From Ustilaginoidea virens (lineage: Eukaryota > Ascomycota > Sordariomycetes > Hypocreales > Clavicipitaceae), in assembly GCF_000687475.1 (NCBI RefSeq), contig NC_057320.1:4622501-4686500 (forward strand): a stretch of DNA of 64,000 nt, written 5' to 3'. The position numbers and the translations under genes were made by a program. This document shows positions 34,126 to 44,552 of this stretch, in pieces. Under the pieces are notes generated by a model. It saw only the letters and a program-made list of their open reading frames with translations. It was not told the DNA's origin and did not search any database. Every line of letters begins with the position of its first letter. Positions within the stretch are counted from its first letter, which is position 1.

Positions 34126-35367
34126 ATGGCAATGCTGCCTCCCGCTGCCCGCCAGACCACGACGGAGCCGCCCTCGCAAAGCGCGGCAGCCATCCGGATC
34201 CGCGACAACCAGCGACGCTCGCGAGCCAGGCGGAAAGAATACGTCGAGGGCCTCGAGCGCAAGGTCCAGGAGTACGAGAAGAGAGGGGTCGACGCCACCA
34301 TGCAGATGCAGCACGCCGCCCGGACGGTGGCGCTGGAGAACTCGAGGCTGCGCATGATGCTGGCGCGCATGGGGGCCGCCGACGCCGACGTCGACGCCTT
34401 CCTGCAGGCCTGCCAGGACAGGGAGGCTGCCGAGGCCCTGTCGAGCGTGAGCTTGCGGCCCTTGCACCACGACGGGCCGGACCACGAGACGCCGTCGGCC
34501 GGGAAGCGTGACGCGGACCCGGCGGCGTCGCGGCGAGCTCAGCAGCACGGCGAGACGCAGATGGTGGTTGACGCGGTCAGGATACTGGGCGGCGGCGGCA
34601 ACCCCGGTGCCGTTGGAAAGGGTATGCCGTTGTCGTCATTGTCATCGTTGTCGTCACTGCCGTCACTGCCGTCACTGTCGTCACTGTCGTCACTGTCGTC
34701 ATTGTCATCGTCGTCGTCGTCGTCGTCGTTGTCGCCGCCGCCGCCGCCCGACCCGGGAATGGCTTTCGGGGGAGAGCCCACGGGTCCGGCCGGCCGTCCG
34801 TCCAAGACGGGGTGTCAGCCTCGTCTCGGCACCTTTACTCACCATCACCACCATCACCACCCTCACCACCATCACCACCATCACCAGCAGCAAGGCATGG
34901 CTGGCGTGCTCAAGTACGGCGGCTACGCGGCGGGTGCTGTCCATCCCTCGGCACCCGCTCCTTCCCAGCAGAGCCTCTTTGACAAGCTGGATGTCCTGGC
35001 ATCTGCTACCCTCCAGCAGCGTGATTATTGCGACGGCAAGACACCATGCCCCGCGGCCATTCCCACCCCTGCGCTCGAGGCGCCGAGCCCCTCTACTCTC
35101 GAGCCCAGCACCGGAGCCGTCACGCCGTCCTCGCCGTACGCGCCTGAGCTGTCGCCTGGCGCCAGCACCGTGGTGCAGGAATTCTCCTCTCCGATGGAGA
35201 TGTCCTGCGATGCTGCCGCCGCCATCATTACCGAAATGCAAGGACACGATGACCGCGAAGCCGCAAAGGCCAGGCTTGGCTGCCAGGCTCGAGACGAATG
35301 CCTGGTCAGAAACGCTGTCCTGTTTGAAGTCTTGGACAGCGCGACTGGGAATGGATTGTATTCCTGA
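34126..35367 (+). CDS. bZIP transcription factor
   Basis: Single-exon model of 413 residues. A fungal basic region, RIRDNQRRSRARRKEYVEGLER (residues about 24-45, described not quoted in full), leads into a zipper-like helix (VALENSRLRMMLARMG). This subgroup is common in Sordariomycetes but its targets are not assigned. Low-complexity blocks follow: a Ser/Leu run (about 165-205), a His-rich run (about 243-260) and Pro/Ser/Thr-rich segments, with acidic residues near the C-terminus. The frame is open upstream: a 5' exon 33811-33825 (MAGVK) spliced GTGAGA...GGCAG at 34008/34009 would add an N-terminus containing LPVS repeats. I prefer the ATG at 34126 but cannot exclude the longer form. The next gene is convergent, 257 bp away. 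Confidence 0.8.
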   Translation: MAMLPPAARQTTTEPPSQSAAAIRIRDNQRRSRARRKEYVEGLERKVQEYEKRGVDATMQMQHAARTVALENSRLRMMLARMGAADADVDAFLQACQDREAAEALSSVSLRPLHHDGPDHETPSAGKRDADPAASRRAQQHGETQMVVDAVRILGGGGNPGAVGKGMPLSSLSSLSSLPSLPSLSSLSSLSSLSSSSSSSSLSPPPPPDPGMAFGGEPTGPAGRPSKTGCQPRLGTFTHHHHHHHPHHHHHHHQQQGMAGVLKYGGYAAGAVHPSAPAPSQQSLFDKLDVLASATLQQRDYCDGKTPCPAAIPTPALEAPSPSTLEPSTGAVTPSSPYAPELSPGASTVVQEFSSPMEMSCDAAAAIITEMQGHDDREAAKARLGCQARDECLVRNAVLFEVLDSATGNGLYS

Positions 35368-35624
35368 ACGGCGGCAGGGGGGTTGCTGCTCCAAGCTCAA
35401 TCTATCTATCTGCCTTGCGCTTCTTGACACCAGCGCGCCGAGCACCAGGAAGCTTCTTTTTTTTTTTCTTCTTTTTTTTTTTTTTTTTAATGTGGTGGTT
35501 CATCAGAGTGGGCTATGGCGCCGAACGGAAGGCCGAGAGCGAACCGTTCTTGCTACGTCGAGGGGGGGGAGGTGGGAGAAAGAGAAGAAGGGAGGGGCTG
35601 CCATCATTCCGTCCTGCGTCCTGC

Positions 35625-36884
35625 CTAGTCCCTCCAGTTCCATCGCCGCCCGATCCATCTCACCAGGTACACCAAGCCCACCAGAACAGGAACCTCGATC
35701 AAGGGGCCGACGGTGGCCGCCAGGGCCTGCTGACTGTCCGCGCCAAAGGTGGCGACAGCCACCGCTATGGCCAGCTCAAAGTTGTTGCTGGCCGCCGTGA
35801 AGCTCTGCGTGCAGGCCAGCCGGTAGCCGCAGCCGGCTCGCCTGGCGACCCAGAGGGTGGCGGAGAAGACGACGACAAAGTACACCACCAGCGGGGCGGC
35901 GACACGCAGGACGGAGACGACCTGCCGGGTGACGTGCTTCCCCTGCGCGGCGAACAGCACGGCGATGGTGTACAAGAGGCCAGCAAGCGACAGGGGCGAC
36001 GCGAATCTCGCCAGGACGCCCTGGCACCGCTCGGGGCCCGCGACGGCTCGAGCAAGCAGCCTGGTCAGGATGGCCGCGCCGAGAGGCACGCCGAGGAATA
36101 TGCCCACGCTGGCCGCCACGAGCGAGTACGACAGGTCTCGGATGCCGTCCTGGCCGGGCTGGCGGCCGATGACGCTGATGAAGAGCACGGCCAGCGGCGC
36201 AAACAGCACCATCTGCAGCAGGGAGTTGACGGCGACCAGGATCGCGCAGTACTCGGGGTCCCCGCCCGCCACGTCGTTCCACACGAGCACCATGGCGATG
36301 CAGCGGCCGAGGCCGACGAGGACAAGCCCGGAGCGGAGACGGGGCTCGTCGGGGAGAAAGGCCCAAGCGAGGCCGAGCTGCGCGGCGACGACGGGTAAGC
36401 TCGAGACCACCGTCTGGGCGGGTGCAGGTAGGAGGGGGTCGTCTCGACTGTACCATGACAAAAGGCGCGACGATCCAGTTGAGCAGGACGCTAAAGGCGA
36501 GCTGCTTCCAGAGCGCGCCGTGTCGAAACATGTCGGGCAGCGCTTCGTAGCGCACGTTGCACAGAAGAGGGTACATCATGACGAGGAGGCCCACGGCTGC
36601 AAGAAAGGCGACGAATCAGCCAGGCTGAAGAGGGGGGGTTGATGTGCCTCCCGGCGATGCCTTCCAACCGCCTTTTTGCCTTTTTCCTCTGCAGACCAGC
36701 GAGCAAACTCACCTATCGGCACCGACACGCCCGCGAAACGCCCCTGGTTGAGGGCGTCCTGGGCACCGGGGACAAAGTTGCCCAGCAGCAGGCCCGCGGC
36801 CATGGCGAGCAGAACCCACGCGGCGAGGTACCTGTCCAGCCAGCCGAGGGACCGGAACACGGGCATGTCGTTTGTCGTCTGCAT
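35625..36884 (-). CDS. acr3: ACR3-type arsenite efflux permease
   Basis: Plasma-membrane antiporter that expels arsenite, giving arsenic tolerance. Three minus-strand exons, 36884-36713, 36596-36454 and 36377-35625, give 355 residues, ten predicted membrane segments. The signature VGLGRCIAMVLVW carries the catalytic Cys131, and NNFELAIAVAVATFG carries the conserved Glu306; both correspond to residues shown essential in the family. The last intron's acceptor was set at CGCGCAG (36378) because it restores the conserved VAPFVM-LGLAWAFLPDEP join; an upstream acceptor at 36414 is also in frame and would insert 12 residues. No arsenate reductase or methyltransferase lies nearby. Confidence 0.9.
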
Positions 36885-37696
36885 TCTGAGCACATGCAAT
36901 GGAGCACATGCATTCTGCGCATTCCGTGGCCCTGAAGGCTGGAGGCTGCATTCAAATAACCCGACCTTGTCTTGGGTGGCTGCCGGCCGCTGGCCAATGA
37001 GCGTCGAGCAGTGACAGCGGGCGGGGGGGCTGGCATGTTTCATTTTTTTTCACTGGCATGGGGCCAAAAATAGTGGCTTGTGCTTTGTACTTTGTAGGAG
37101 GGTTGGATTTTTTCCCACCTACAGAATTCTGATTCTCCGCTTTTCATGTCCTTTCCGGCGGGTTTCAAGGGGCGGTCTCGGCTGGGGTGGCTTGGCGATG
37201 GGGGCGGCCGCGATGCACGGCGAAAGCGTATCATGCCATTGGCTTGGGAGCTGCAGCCGGGGAAGGCAACGGCAAGAAGCCTGCCTTTGATTCAGCTCAG
37301 CCTTGGCTTTGGCAATCCGCGCTCGCAGAAAGCCGGCGTACGAGGCTCTTTCCAAGACTGCTTGAACCAGCTCTTTCTGCCGCGCTTTGAAAAACTTGCA
37401 CCAGCCGCACACAACTCGTGCCGGTCCAGGCACAGAGGGCCCGGCGACGACGCCAGAGTCTTCTCCCATCACCACGATGCACGGTGGATTTCCCACTCCC
37501 CTCTTCGTCGCCTGACCTTTGATCCAGGGCGGCAAAAAAAAAAAGCTTAAAAATCACAGCCCCGGGCCCGTAGACACGCCTCCCTCCCCACCGGCGACGC
37601 GACTTATATAACAGTGGTGCCCGCCCCCAAGGGCTCCCGGTGCCGGAAGGAGGGGGGCAAAACCATCGATCCCCCGAGTTCGCCGCTGCCACCACC
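36885..37696. promoter_or_regulatory. Divergent intergenic region acr3 / surE-like
   Basis: 812 bp between divergent start codons, no gene recognised. A TATATAA-like box (ACTTATATAA, about 37600-37609) lies about 90 bp before the surE-like ATG and may be its TATA element. Confidence 0.5.
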
Positions 37697-38678
37697 ATGA
37701 GGTTGCTTGTCCGGGCTGTCGTCGCCGCGGGGCTCGTCGCCGGCGCGCGCATCCTGCAGACCAACGAGGAGGGCTGGGCCGAGCAGAACGTGCGCCTGTT
37801 CAACGACGCCCTCCGCGCGGCCGGGCACGACGTCGTGCTGTCCTGCCCGGCGTACAACTCGTCCAACCATGGTGAGCGAGCCCCCCCTTGCCCCCCTTGC
37901 CCCCTTGCCCCCCTTGCCCCCTTGCCCCCCTGCCACCCCTGGCTAAACCCTGGCAGGCATGTCCGACAAGGAGCCGCGGCCCAGCCAGGCGCCGTGCCAC
38001 TACAACAGCTGCCCGGAGAGCTTCGCCGGCACGGGGGCCAACGCCTCGCGCCCGGACCTCAACTGGGTCAGCTCGTACGCGGTGACGGCGGCGCGGCACG
38101 GCATCGAGCGCACCGGCCCCCGGCTGTGGGGCGGCGCCCCGCCGGACCTGGTCGTCGTGGGCCCCGGCGTCGGCCCCAGCACGGCCCTCGGCAACCGCCG
38201 CTCGTCGGCCGTCGGCGCGGCCTGCTACGCCGCGCGCCGGGCCAAGGTCCCCGCCGTGCTCTTCGCCGGCGCCAACCGCCGCGGCCACCCGTGGAACGAG
38301 CCGCCCGCCCTGGACAGCGCCGTCTTCGCCCGCGTCGCCGCCAACGTCACCCAGGCGCTGGTGGACGCCGGCCCGCCGCCCCTGCTCCCGCGCGGCGTCT
38401 ACCTCAACGTCAACATGCCGCGCGTCGCGGCCGGCGGCTGCGCCCGCGCCGACGACGTGCGCTTCTACCTGACCCGCACGGGGTCCGGCTTCGCCTCGGC
38501 CCGCGACGTCGCGTGGTGCCGCGGCACCCGGCTGCCCACGGAGATCTGGATCCAGAACCAGATCCCGTGCGCCGTGTCGCTGACCGTCGTGGACGCGCTG
38601 GACCTGTCGACCGCGCCGGCGAAGAAGCAGAAGCTGGTGCTGGACAGGCTGAGGCCGCTGCTGAGCTGCTTGCCTTGA
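37697..38678 (+). CDS. Secreted SurE-like (survival protein E) phosphatase family protein
   Basis: SurE-fold protein; fungal relatives are annotated as acid phosphatases or 5'-nucleotidases. Two exons, 37697-37871 and 37957-38678, give 298 residues. A short hydrophobic start (MRLLVRAVVAAGLVAGA) suggests secretion. Fold landmarks are present: RILQTNEEGWAEQNVRLF, AAGHDVVLSCPAYNSS, RSSAVGAACYAA and GVYLNVNMP. However, two metal-site elements differ from the family: the N-D-D-G motif reads N23-E24-E25-G26, and the Asn of the G-P-N-x-G loop is G129 (VGPGVGPS). Catalysis is therefore doubtful. The intron contains CCCCTTG-like repeats. Coding DNA is extremely GC-rich. Confidence 0.82.
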
Positions 38679-39595
38679 GGGAAATTCCGCAGCGTCGAAT
38701 ATCTGGGGAAAAGCGGGCACGGGGAGAGGATGATGCGTGATGATGCTGCTCCGCGAGGGGGGACGGGCGAGAGCATCTTGGCAGATGGGGGCGGGGGGCG
38801 GAAGGGGTCATGGGCTTTGATTGTGCGGCAGGTTTGCTCCTGGGTTCTGTTTCTAGCAAGATTGGTTCAGAGTTGCTTCGGGTTGGACTGTAAGAGACGC
38901 TGGCTGACAAGGTTGGTTGGCTCTGCTCCATGCAGCCGGGGCTGTCTCGCGGGTTTGCCTCAGTATTACTTACATCCCTCACGTAGTTGGTGAGCGACGC
39001 GTGGTTGGAAAGGGGAACATTTGGTTGCTCCGCAGAGTAATAGCAGACGCACCCCGCGGTTTCGTACAGGCTGCGGCAATGGTTGCTGGTGAGCGACTAA
39101 ATCCCTCCCTCCCATCTCTCGCGACATGTGCACCAGACGCCGGCAAATGCGGGGATCCAGCCGCCTGAGCTTCTCGTCAACCGCGCCAGGACTAGATGGC
39201 GGACAACTGACGACGGCATGGATGGACACGGGGGCAAGACGGACACCACGTTGTGGCCGTCGGCTCAAATCATGTCCCGATGGCCCAAGTCACCTTCACC
39301 GACACCGACTGGCAAAAATTTGCTCGTCTGGGGGGGAATTGTGTGTATTTTGAGAAAGACGTGCTTCCCATCGTTTCTGTTTCCTCTAGCCCGAGCGCAG
39401 CGCGATTCATCTCGAGCACATTGAAAAGCAAGGTGTCCCGGACGCCCATTCGTGCATGTAGATTCCCTTTGTACCTCCCCACACCCAGACAGACAAAAGC
39501 CTCCGCTGGATCTCGCCGCTGATTGTTCTCCCTTTTTTGCCCTCTTTTGCCTTTATTTTTTTTTCTTGTTGTTTTTGGCCCCAACGGCATCGTCC
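38679..39595. other. Convergent intergenic region surE-like/rpl38
   Basis: Shared 3' region of two convergent genes. Overlapping open frames have no recognisable homology or splice structure. No gene is called. Confidence 0.55.
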
Positions 39596-40221
39596 TTAGA
39601 TCTTCTTGCCGACCTCGGAGATGGACAGAGCTGCAAGCATCAGATACTGTTAGTCGTCCGTCGAAAACTGCCCTGCGCACGCTTTGCGTCCAGCGCAGCT
39701 CGTGGCCGCGGCCGCGACGCGAATTCAGGCTGCCGCGTCGAGGGGCAAGGTGTCCGAAGAAACGTACTGGGAGGCAGGCTCTGCTTCAGCTTCTCAGCCT
39801 TCTCGGTGTCCTTGAGCACCAGGGTGTACAGGTGCTTCTGGCATCGGACCTTGAACTTGACATTGCTGGACTTTTTGTTCTTCTTGATCCGCGCGGCTGC
39901 ACACGGGGGCGTTTGGTCAGCAAAAGGTCCACGAGGTTTCAGAGGCGTCGGCCACGTCTCGAAACCCCCTCGTCCTGCACGCGGGCCAAGGGGCTGAGGG
40001 CAGAGCAGTTTTTCGTCCCGGGCAAGGGAGAGCCGCATCAGTTTGGGAGGGCGCCGCAGAAAACATAAAACGTACACGAAGCGTCCTTGCGACGGCAGAT
40101 CTCGATGAACTAGACGCACGCATCAGCACGCTGGGCAGCTCTCGATTCGGGGGCTCCGCCGGGGGCCGCCAAAGGCAGCCGGACGCCATACCTTCTTGAT
40201 GTCGGCGACCTCGCGAGGCAT
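39596..40221 (-). CDS. rpl38: 60S ribosomal protein eL38
   Basis: Small protein of the large cytosolic ribosomal subunit. Four short minus-strand exons, 40221-40192 (30 nt), 40109-40076 (34 nt), 39896-39768 (129 nt) and 39630-39596 (35 nt), join to 75 residues: [41 protein letters not shown] and so on, ending [15 protein letters not shown]. Donor GTACGT at 40075 was chosen over nearby GTGTAC because only it restores the conserved KDASSARIKKN frame. Intron-rich short genes are usual for fungal ribosomal proteins. The start codon is 363 bp from that of the divergent 88-residue gene. Confidence 0.93.
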
Positions 40222-40584
40222 TTTGGCGGTGTTGAATAGGGCTGTCTGGACAGGTCTCTTGACAGGGCAGGCGACGATGTCGGATGGAGGGCGATGGATT
40301 TTGGAGCAAATTTGATTTTGTGCGCGGCCAGGCGAGCGATTCCGCGGGGCCTGGCGCACGGGCCAGCAGGTGTGGCTTGGCGGTAGCCGTCGGGGGTGTG
40401 GGCCGCTGTGGCTGTGGCTGAGGCTGAGGCTGAGGCCGAGGCTGAGGCTGCCTGTGGCCATGGCACTTGGCAGCGGGTTGTGATCTTGGATCATGGATCA
40501 TTCAGATGCTCCCTCCATCCAGCTGCAGCACAAGACGACGCAACTCCTGCAGACACCCATCAGCTCGAGGGCGAAAATGCGAAA
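40222..40584. promoter_or_regulatory. Bidirectional promoter rpl38 / 88-residue gene
   Basis: 363 bp between divergent start codons. It includes a GAGGCT hexamer run (about 40415-40450). A tiny upstream ORF (ATG at 40577, seven codons, out of frame) overlaps the start of the rightward gene. Confidence 0.5.
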
Positions 40585-41112
40585 ATGCCAACCGCACTAG
40601 ACAATGTCCTCAAGTCCAAGGTATAGCAACCCCCCACTCCCTCTTTTCTTGCCTTTGAAACTCAACACTCCCTGGCAACTCTCCGCAAACCGCCTCGCTT
40701 CGGCACCGCGCAGAACATGGTCCTCGGTAAGTTTCGGCAGCCAGCCGCTCAGCACCAGCCTTCCGGCGTCAGCAGCAACCGCTTTGGCTAAAGGACTCAC
40801 TGCACGCGCGCAAAGCATTCGGCGGCGCCGTAGTCGCAGCCGCCGTGTGGACGATCTGCGGCTCGGAGCTTTTCCCCCGGCAGCCGGACCCGACGGGCGA
40901 TCCGGAGACGTGGACGCGGGAGGAACTGACGAGGTGGCTCGCTGCTGTGGGTTGGATCCCCCCCCTTTACCCCCGGGCGCGCGTTCGCTGCGGTGAGCTT
41001 GGTTGCTGACGCGGGGGTCGTGAAGCGCAATCTGTTCCCGGGGGGGACCGACACGAGGGAGGAGCTGCTGGCCAGGGTGCGGGCGAATAGCAGGATAGCC
41101 CGGCCGGGATGA
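40585..41112 (+). CDS. Small conserved-looking membrane protein (88 residues)
   Basis: Not assigned to a named family. Four exons, 40585-40620, 40714-40726 (13 nt), 40816-40946 and 41026-41112, join in frame. The predicted chain starts MPTALDNVLKSKNMVLAFGG, has one membrane helix (AFGGAVVAAAVWTICGSELF, about 17-36), then a Pro/Asp linker (DPTGDPETW) and a helical tail (REELTRWLAARNLFPG...TREELLARVRANSR) that resembles two short helix-extended-loop-helix repeats. Such single-span proteins are often mitochondrial or ER; I infer nothing firmer. The microexon and the AAAG acceptors make this model less certain, but alternative joins break the frame. Confidence 0.62.
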
Positions 41113-41847
41113 GGGATGGCGGCGCTGCTGCTGCTGCTGCTGCTGGTACGACGCGGCAAACGCTTCGGCTGCTGAGGAGCGGGAGGGCGGTGGCGGGAAC
41201 GCACGAGTTGGGCGATAATCAATGTCGTGGTGGTGCTTGAGCTTCCACCGGGTGCGTTTTGGATGGGCCCCAGCAAGTTCCCTTGGGAATACTCGTTTGG
41301 CTCAAGCGGTTGGCGGGGATTTCCGCAGGCAAGGTCTTGACGGTTGAATCCTGTTGCTCACTGTCACAATGGAGTCCGTGGTTTGATGGCGACTGTCGTC
41401 GATTCATCCGCAGAGTAGACTGCTGAGACTCTCGTGGACCCAGCTGGTGAAGCTGCTGGTCAAGAGGTCGTGGCAAGCATGGCTGGCAGTGCAGCATCTT
41501 GATGGCCGCCGGTGTTGCTACTTTTGGATTGATGCCGCCTGCCTTGGCTCCGGCGTCCATCTGATGGCTATTCGGTACCGCGGTGCCGTTGGCCAGCCCC
41601 AAGGTGCGAGTACCTGCCTGAACGTTGAAAATGACGTCTGAACTTGTGAGTGTGGTAAAAGACACAAAGTCAACATGGCACGCTCCAACGCGTACCCTCA
41701 ACTTCATAGCCTGGTATGGCCAATGCCAGCGGTCTGATCGGAGTAAGCGGGACGCGGGAGAATTGGCATTGCACTGCACGTTACATGCCACCGCGGGCGG
41801 GCAAGTATGCTATCATCAGTCACACGAGTATCATGCTTAATAATGAA

Positions 41848-41921
41848 TTGATTTTATTACGATTATTTTATTACGATTATTTTATTACGCTTATTTTATT
41901 ACGCTTATTTTGTTACGCTTA
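41848..41921. repeat. 15-bp tandem array ATTTTATTACGMTTA (about 5 units)
   Basis: Head-to-tail copies differing mainly at one A/C position, at the left edge of the AT-rich segment. Confidence 0.85.
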
Positions 41922-41965
41922 AGCATGCATCCCTTTTCCGAAACCCAATCTTAGTTGCCTTTATA

Positions 41966-42096
41966 TCCTTTACTTGCTCGATTGCTCTTCAAAAATCCTT
42001 GTCATCCTATTCAGCTCGAGCCATTTCAGCCTTCTCCTAGTCGGCGTATCTGGCTTCGTCTTTTGAATGCAGCTGTTCCTCTAGGCTAGAGGATAT
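41966..42096. repeat. 131-bp direct repeat, copy A
   Basis: Aligns without gaps to 42438-42568. I count 14 differences and all are transitions, the pattern left by repeat-induced point mutation. Confidence 0.85.
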
Positions 42097-42437
42097 TGTC
42101 GGAATCGCTGTCGCAAGGTGCCCAATTGGGCATATTGCGACGGATGTGCCGCGCAACCGCTGCGCACGATGTGGCCACTTTTGCCCCTTTGCCCCTGTGC
42201 CCCTGAGCCCGGTAGGGCACGCGGGCAGCCCGGCCCGACCGCGCCGATGCACGTGACTACGGCACGCACAAAAAGGCCACATCGTGTAATTCCTCTTTTG
42301 CTTCCTTTCTTCCTTCTTAGATAGTCAAGTCATTAGTAAAGTAAATAAATCCTTTACTTGGTGATCGCGCGGTACATAATACCACGCGCGCAACCCTACG
42401 TACAACTGGGTATACCGAGTTCCTATCAACATTTGTG

Positions 42438-42568
42438 TCCTTTGCTTGCTCGACCGCTCTTTAAAAATCCTCGTCATCCTGTTTAGCTCGAGCCATTTCA
42501 GCCTTCTCCTAGTCGGCGTATTTGGCTTCGTCTTCTGAACGCAGCTGTTCCTCTAAACTAAGGGATAT
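42438..42568. repeat. 131-bp direct repeat, copy B
   Basis: Partner of 41966-42096, same length and orientation, about 89% identical. The invariant centre includes CTCGAGCCATTTCAGCCTTC. The minus strand reads as a short charged coiled-coil-like peptide interrupted by stops. Confidence 0.85.
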
Positions 42569-43487
42569 ATCCCGTATTCTTATCACTATTATTAATCCCA
42601 CCAGATTAATGGCCCGGTCGTCTACTCTGGTTCGGTCCATCTCTTCGGCTAGTAGGAGGAAATAATAGAGCCTACTAAAGGATATAAAAATAGGCACCGG
42701 CTCGCACTCGGCAGATAGTATAGTAGGGGCGAAATCGCAAAGGTCTAGGCGTATTTCTTCGTCTGTACTGTATGGCTGTCCATCGAGCGATCGGAATGCC
42801 TAAAATTAGTAAGCCTTAGCCCCTATGGCTGATAATAGAACAGCATACTTTGCTTGAAACGACTTGTTTAAGTGCTAGCTTCTAAACACCTTCTTCGCCT
42901 TCTATAGGCGTGAATTTTGCAAAGGCGCCTGTAACGAAGTGGCCCAATTGGGCCCTAAGCGGGTGTCTGCGCATATCGTCTAGGTTTTGGCCCAACCTTC
43001 TGTCTGACCATTAGGCCAGACAAAAGAGTACGTATTGTACTAAGTTACCATACTTAGTACAATTGACACCTATATCCCCTTTGGCCGCGCGCACTTACTG
43101 AAGCCAATGACCTTGGTATGAGACGGGCGTAGCCCGACTCCTTGACAGAAGTATTGTAAATGCCTTGTGCCTATTGGCGCTAATGACGACTTTGGCGGCA
43201 TTGCATCGTGATATGTTATTTACCACTAAAGTCGTATGAGGATTGCGTTTTTTACTGTCAATAGTGCATACAAAGCCCTCAAGACGTTGGGTCCTGAATC
43301 GCAGTAATTGCATCTTGTGATATATGGTATCCATACTTAATATCAGATAAAGGGATAATATAGGGCGTCGGGGTTGCTTCTGAAGCCATTATGTAGGTAA
43401 AAGTCGTGATAAAGTGTGTGGTGGTGTAGAAAGGAGAAATGTGTATGGAGTAGCAGGAAGGAAGAAAAATGCGGCACGTTATTACTC

Positions 43488-43730
43488 ATCCCTTTGGCTG
43501 TGTTAAGGTGCAGCTTTTGTATCGGTCCCACTCTTTGCTAAATACCTACTAGGTACCCTCTTGGCAACTGGCCTAGTCACCAAACCTTTATCACTGAAAT
43601 CCTTATGCTAGGAATTCTGGCATTTCTAATAGAGCCAATAAGTAACATCTTAAGAGTTAGTGATGACGCCTTTTCTATCTGCCTTTATCACTGCTAAATG
43701 GACAGCTTAATATATTGGAAATAGCCTGGT
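43488..43730 (+). mobile_element. Truncated copy of a TIR element (MITE)
   Basis: About 243 bp matching the left part of the complete element at 56612-57040, beginning with the same terminal sequence ATCCCTTTGGCTGTGTTAAG. Similarity stops near 43730 and no right terminal repeat follows. Differences include transversions, so the copies have diverged for some time. Confidence 0.8.
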
Positions 43731-43840
43731 TCTTGCGAGCCGGCCCCACTCAATGGCAGAGGGCTATTGCTGCAGTGTGCGTATCTCCGTATAGCAAGAA
43801 TGAAGCACGATGGCATTTGATTCAACAGAGCATGCTCATG

Positions 43841-43880
43841 CTGCCCTGCCCTGCCCTGCCCTGCCCTGCCCTGCCCTGCC
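43841..43880. repeat. (CTGCC)8 array
   Basis: Perfect 5-bp tandem units, followed within 60 bp by a TTGCATC heptamer array (43935-43966). Confidence 0.9.
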
Positions 43881-43934
43881 CCATGCAGTGTCGCATGACG
43901 GCGATGCAAGCAAGACGCCTGCAGCCAAGCGGTT

Positions 43935-43966
43935 TTGCATCTTGCATCTTGCATCTTGCATCTTGC
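43935..43966. repeat. TTGCATC heptamer array (about 4.5 units)
   Basis: Head-to-tail 7-bp copies in the gene-free region left of the 466-residue gene. Confidence 0.9.
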
Positions 43967-44132
43967 CATCCTTGGCTTCTCCCATCAACCGCCGACATTG
44001 TCCCCAAGCAACAGAAATCTACAGTAGGCCGACAACCGCCCAAGTCCTATGTAGGTACCTAACGTAATCAGGTACGTACTCTGCAGCTGCCGCAGTGCAG
44101 TGCCGCTCCGGCTGCAACGCCCGCGCCTGCAC

Positions 44133-44213
44133 GTGTTGTGTTGTGCTGTGTTGTGTTGTGCTGTGTTGTGTTGTGCTGTGTTGCGTTGTGTTGCGTTGTG
44201 TTGTGTTGTGCTG
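44133..44213. repeat. TTGTG-type 5-bp array (about 16 units)
   Basis: Variants TTGTG, CTGTG and TTGCG alternate over about 80 bp. Confidence 0.9.
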
Positions 44214-44552
44214 ACGACCCTGGCGGAGGCGTTTGGACTTGGCCTAGCCGCACGCGGCACCACGACAAGTTGACACCATCAGTGGATCGATCCCCAGCCT
44301 CATCGCTCATCGCCCCTTGTCGTCTCTCAACTGACGGCGCCATCTGCACCCTCGGCTTGCAGAGATACATGCCTTGTCAACAAGTCGGAGTCGGATCAAA
44401 GCCAGGCTGCGCTTTGGTGGACCGCCCGCGTGCTTGGTAGCAGCATCCCTTCCATCAACCGACTACAACCTCCCCAAAAGCTCGACGTCGGCCCGGCGGC
44501 GCAAGTCTCGGTCGAAACGAAACCTCGCCCCGGCCCAGATCGCAGACCCCAG

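Noticed and set aside
35415..36398. 327-codon frame opposite acr3
   Set aside because: Antisense shadow of the membrane protein; starts with a poly-Phe run from a T tract and has no domain.
40727..40794. Intron of the 88-residue gene ending at CTAAAG (40794)
   Set aside because: Its phase puts the next exon in a meaningless Arg-rich frame; the acceptor at 40815 restores the hydrophobic helix.
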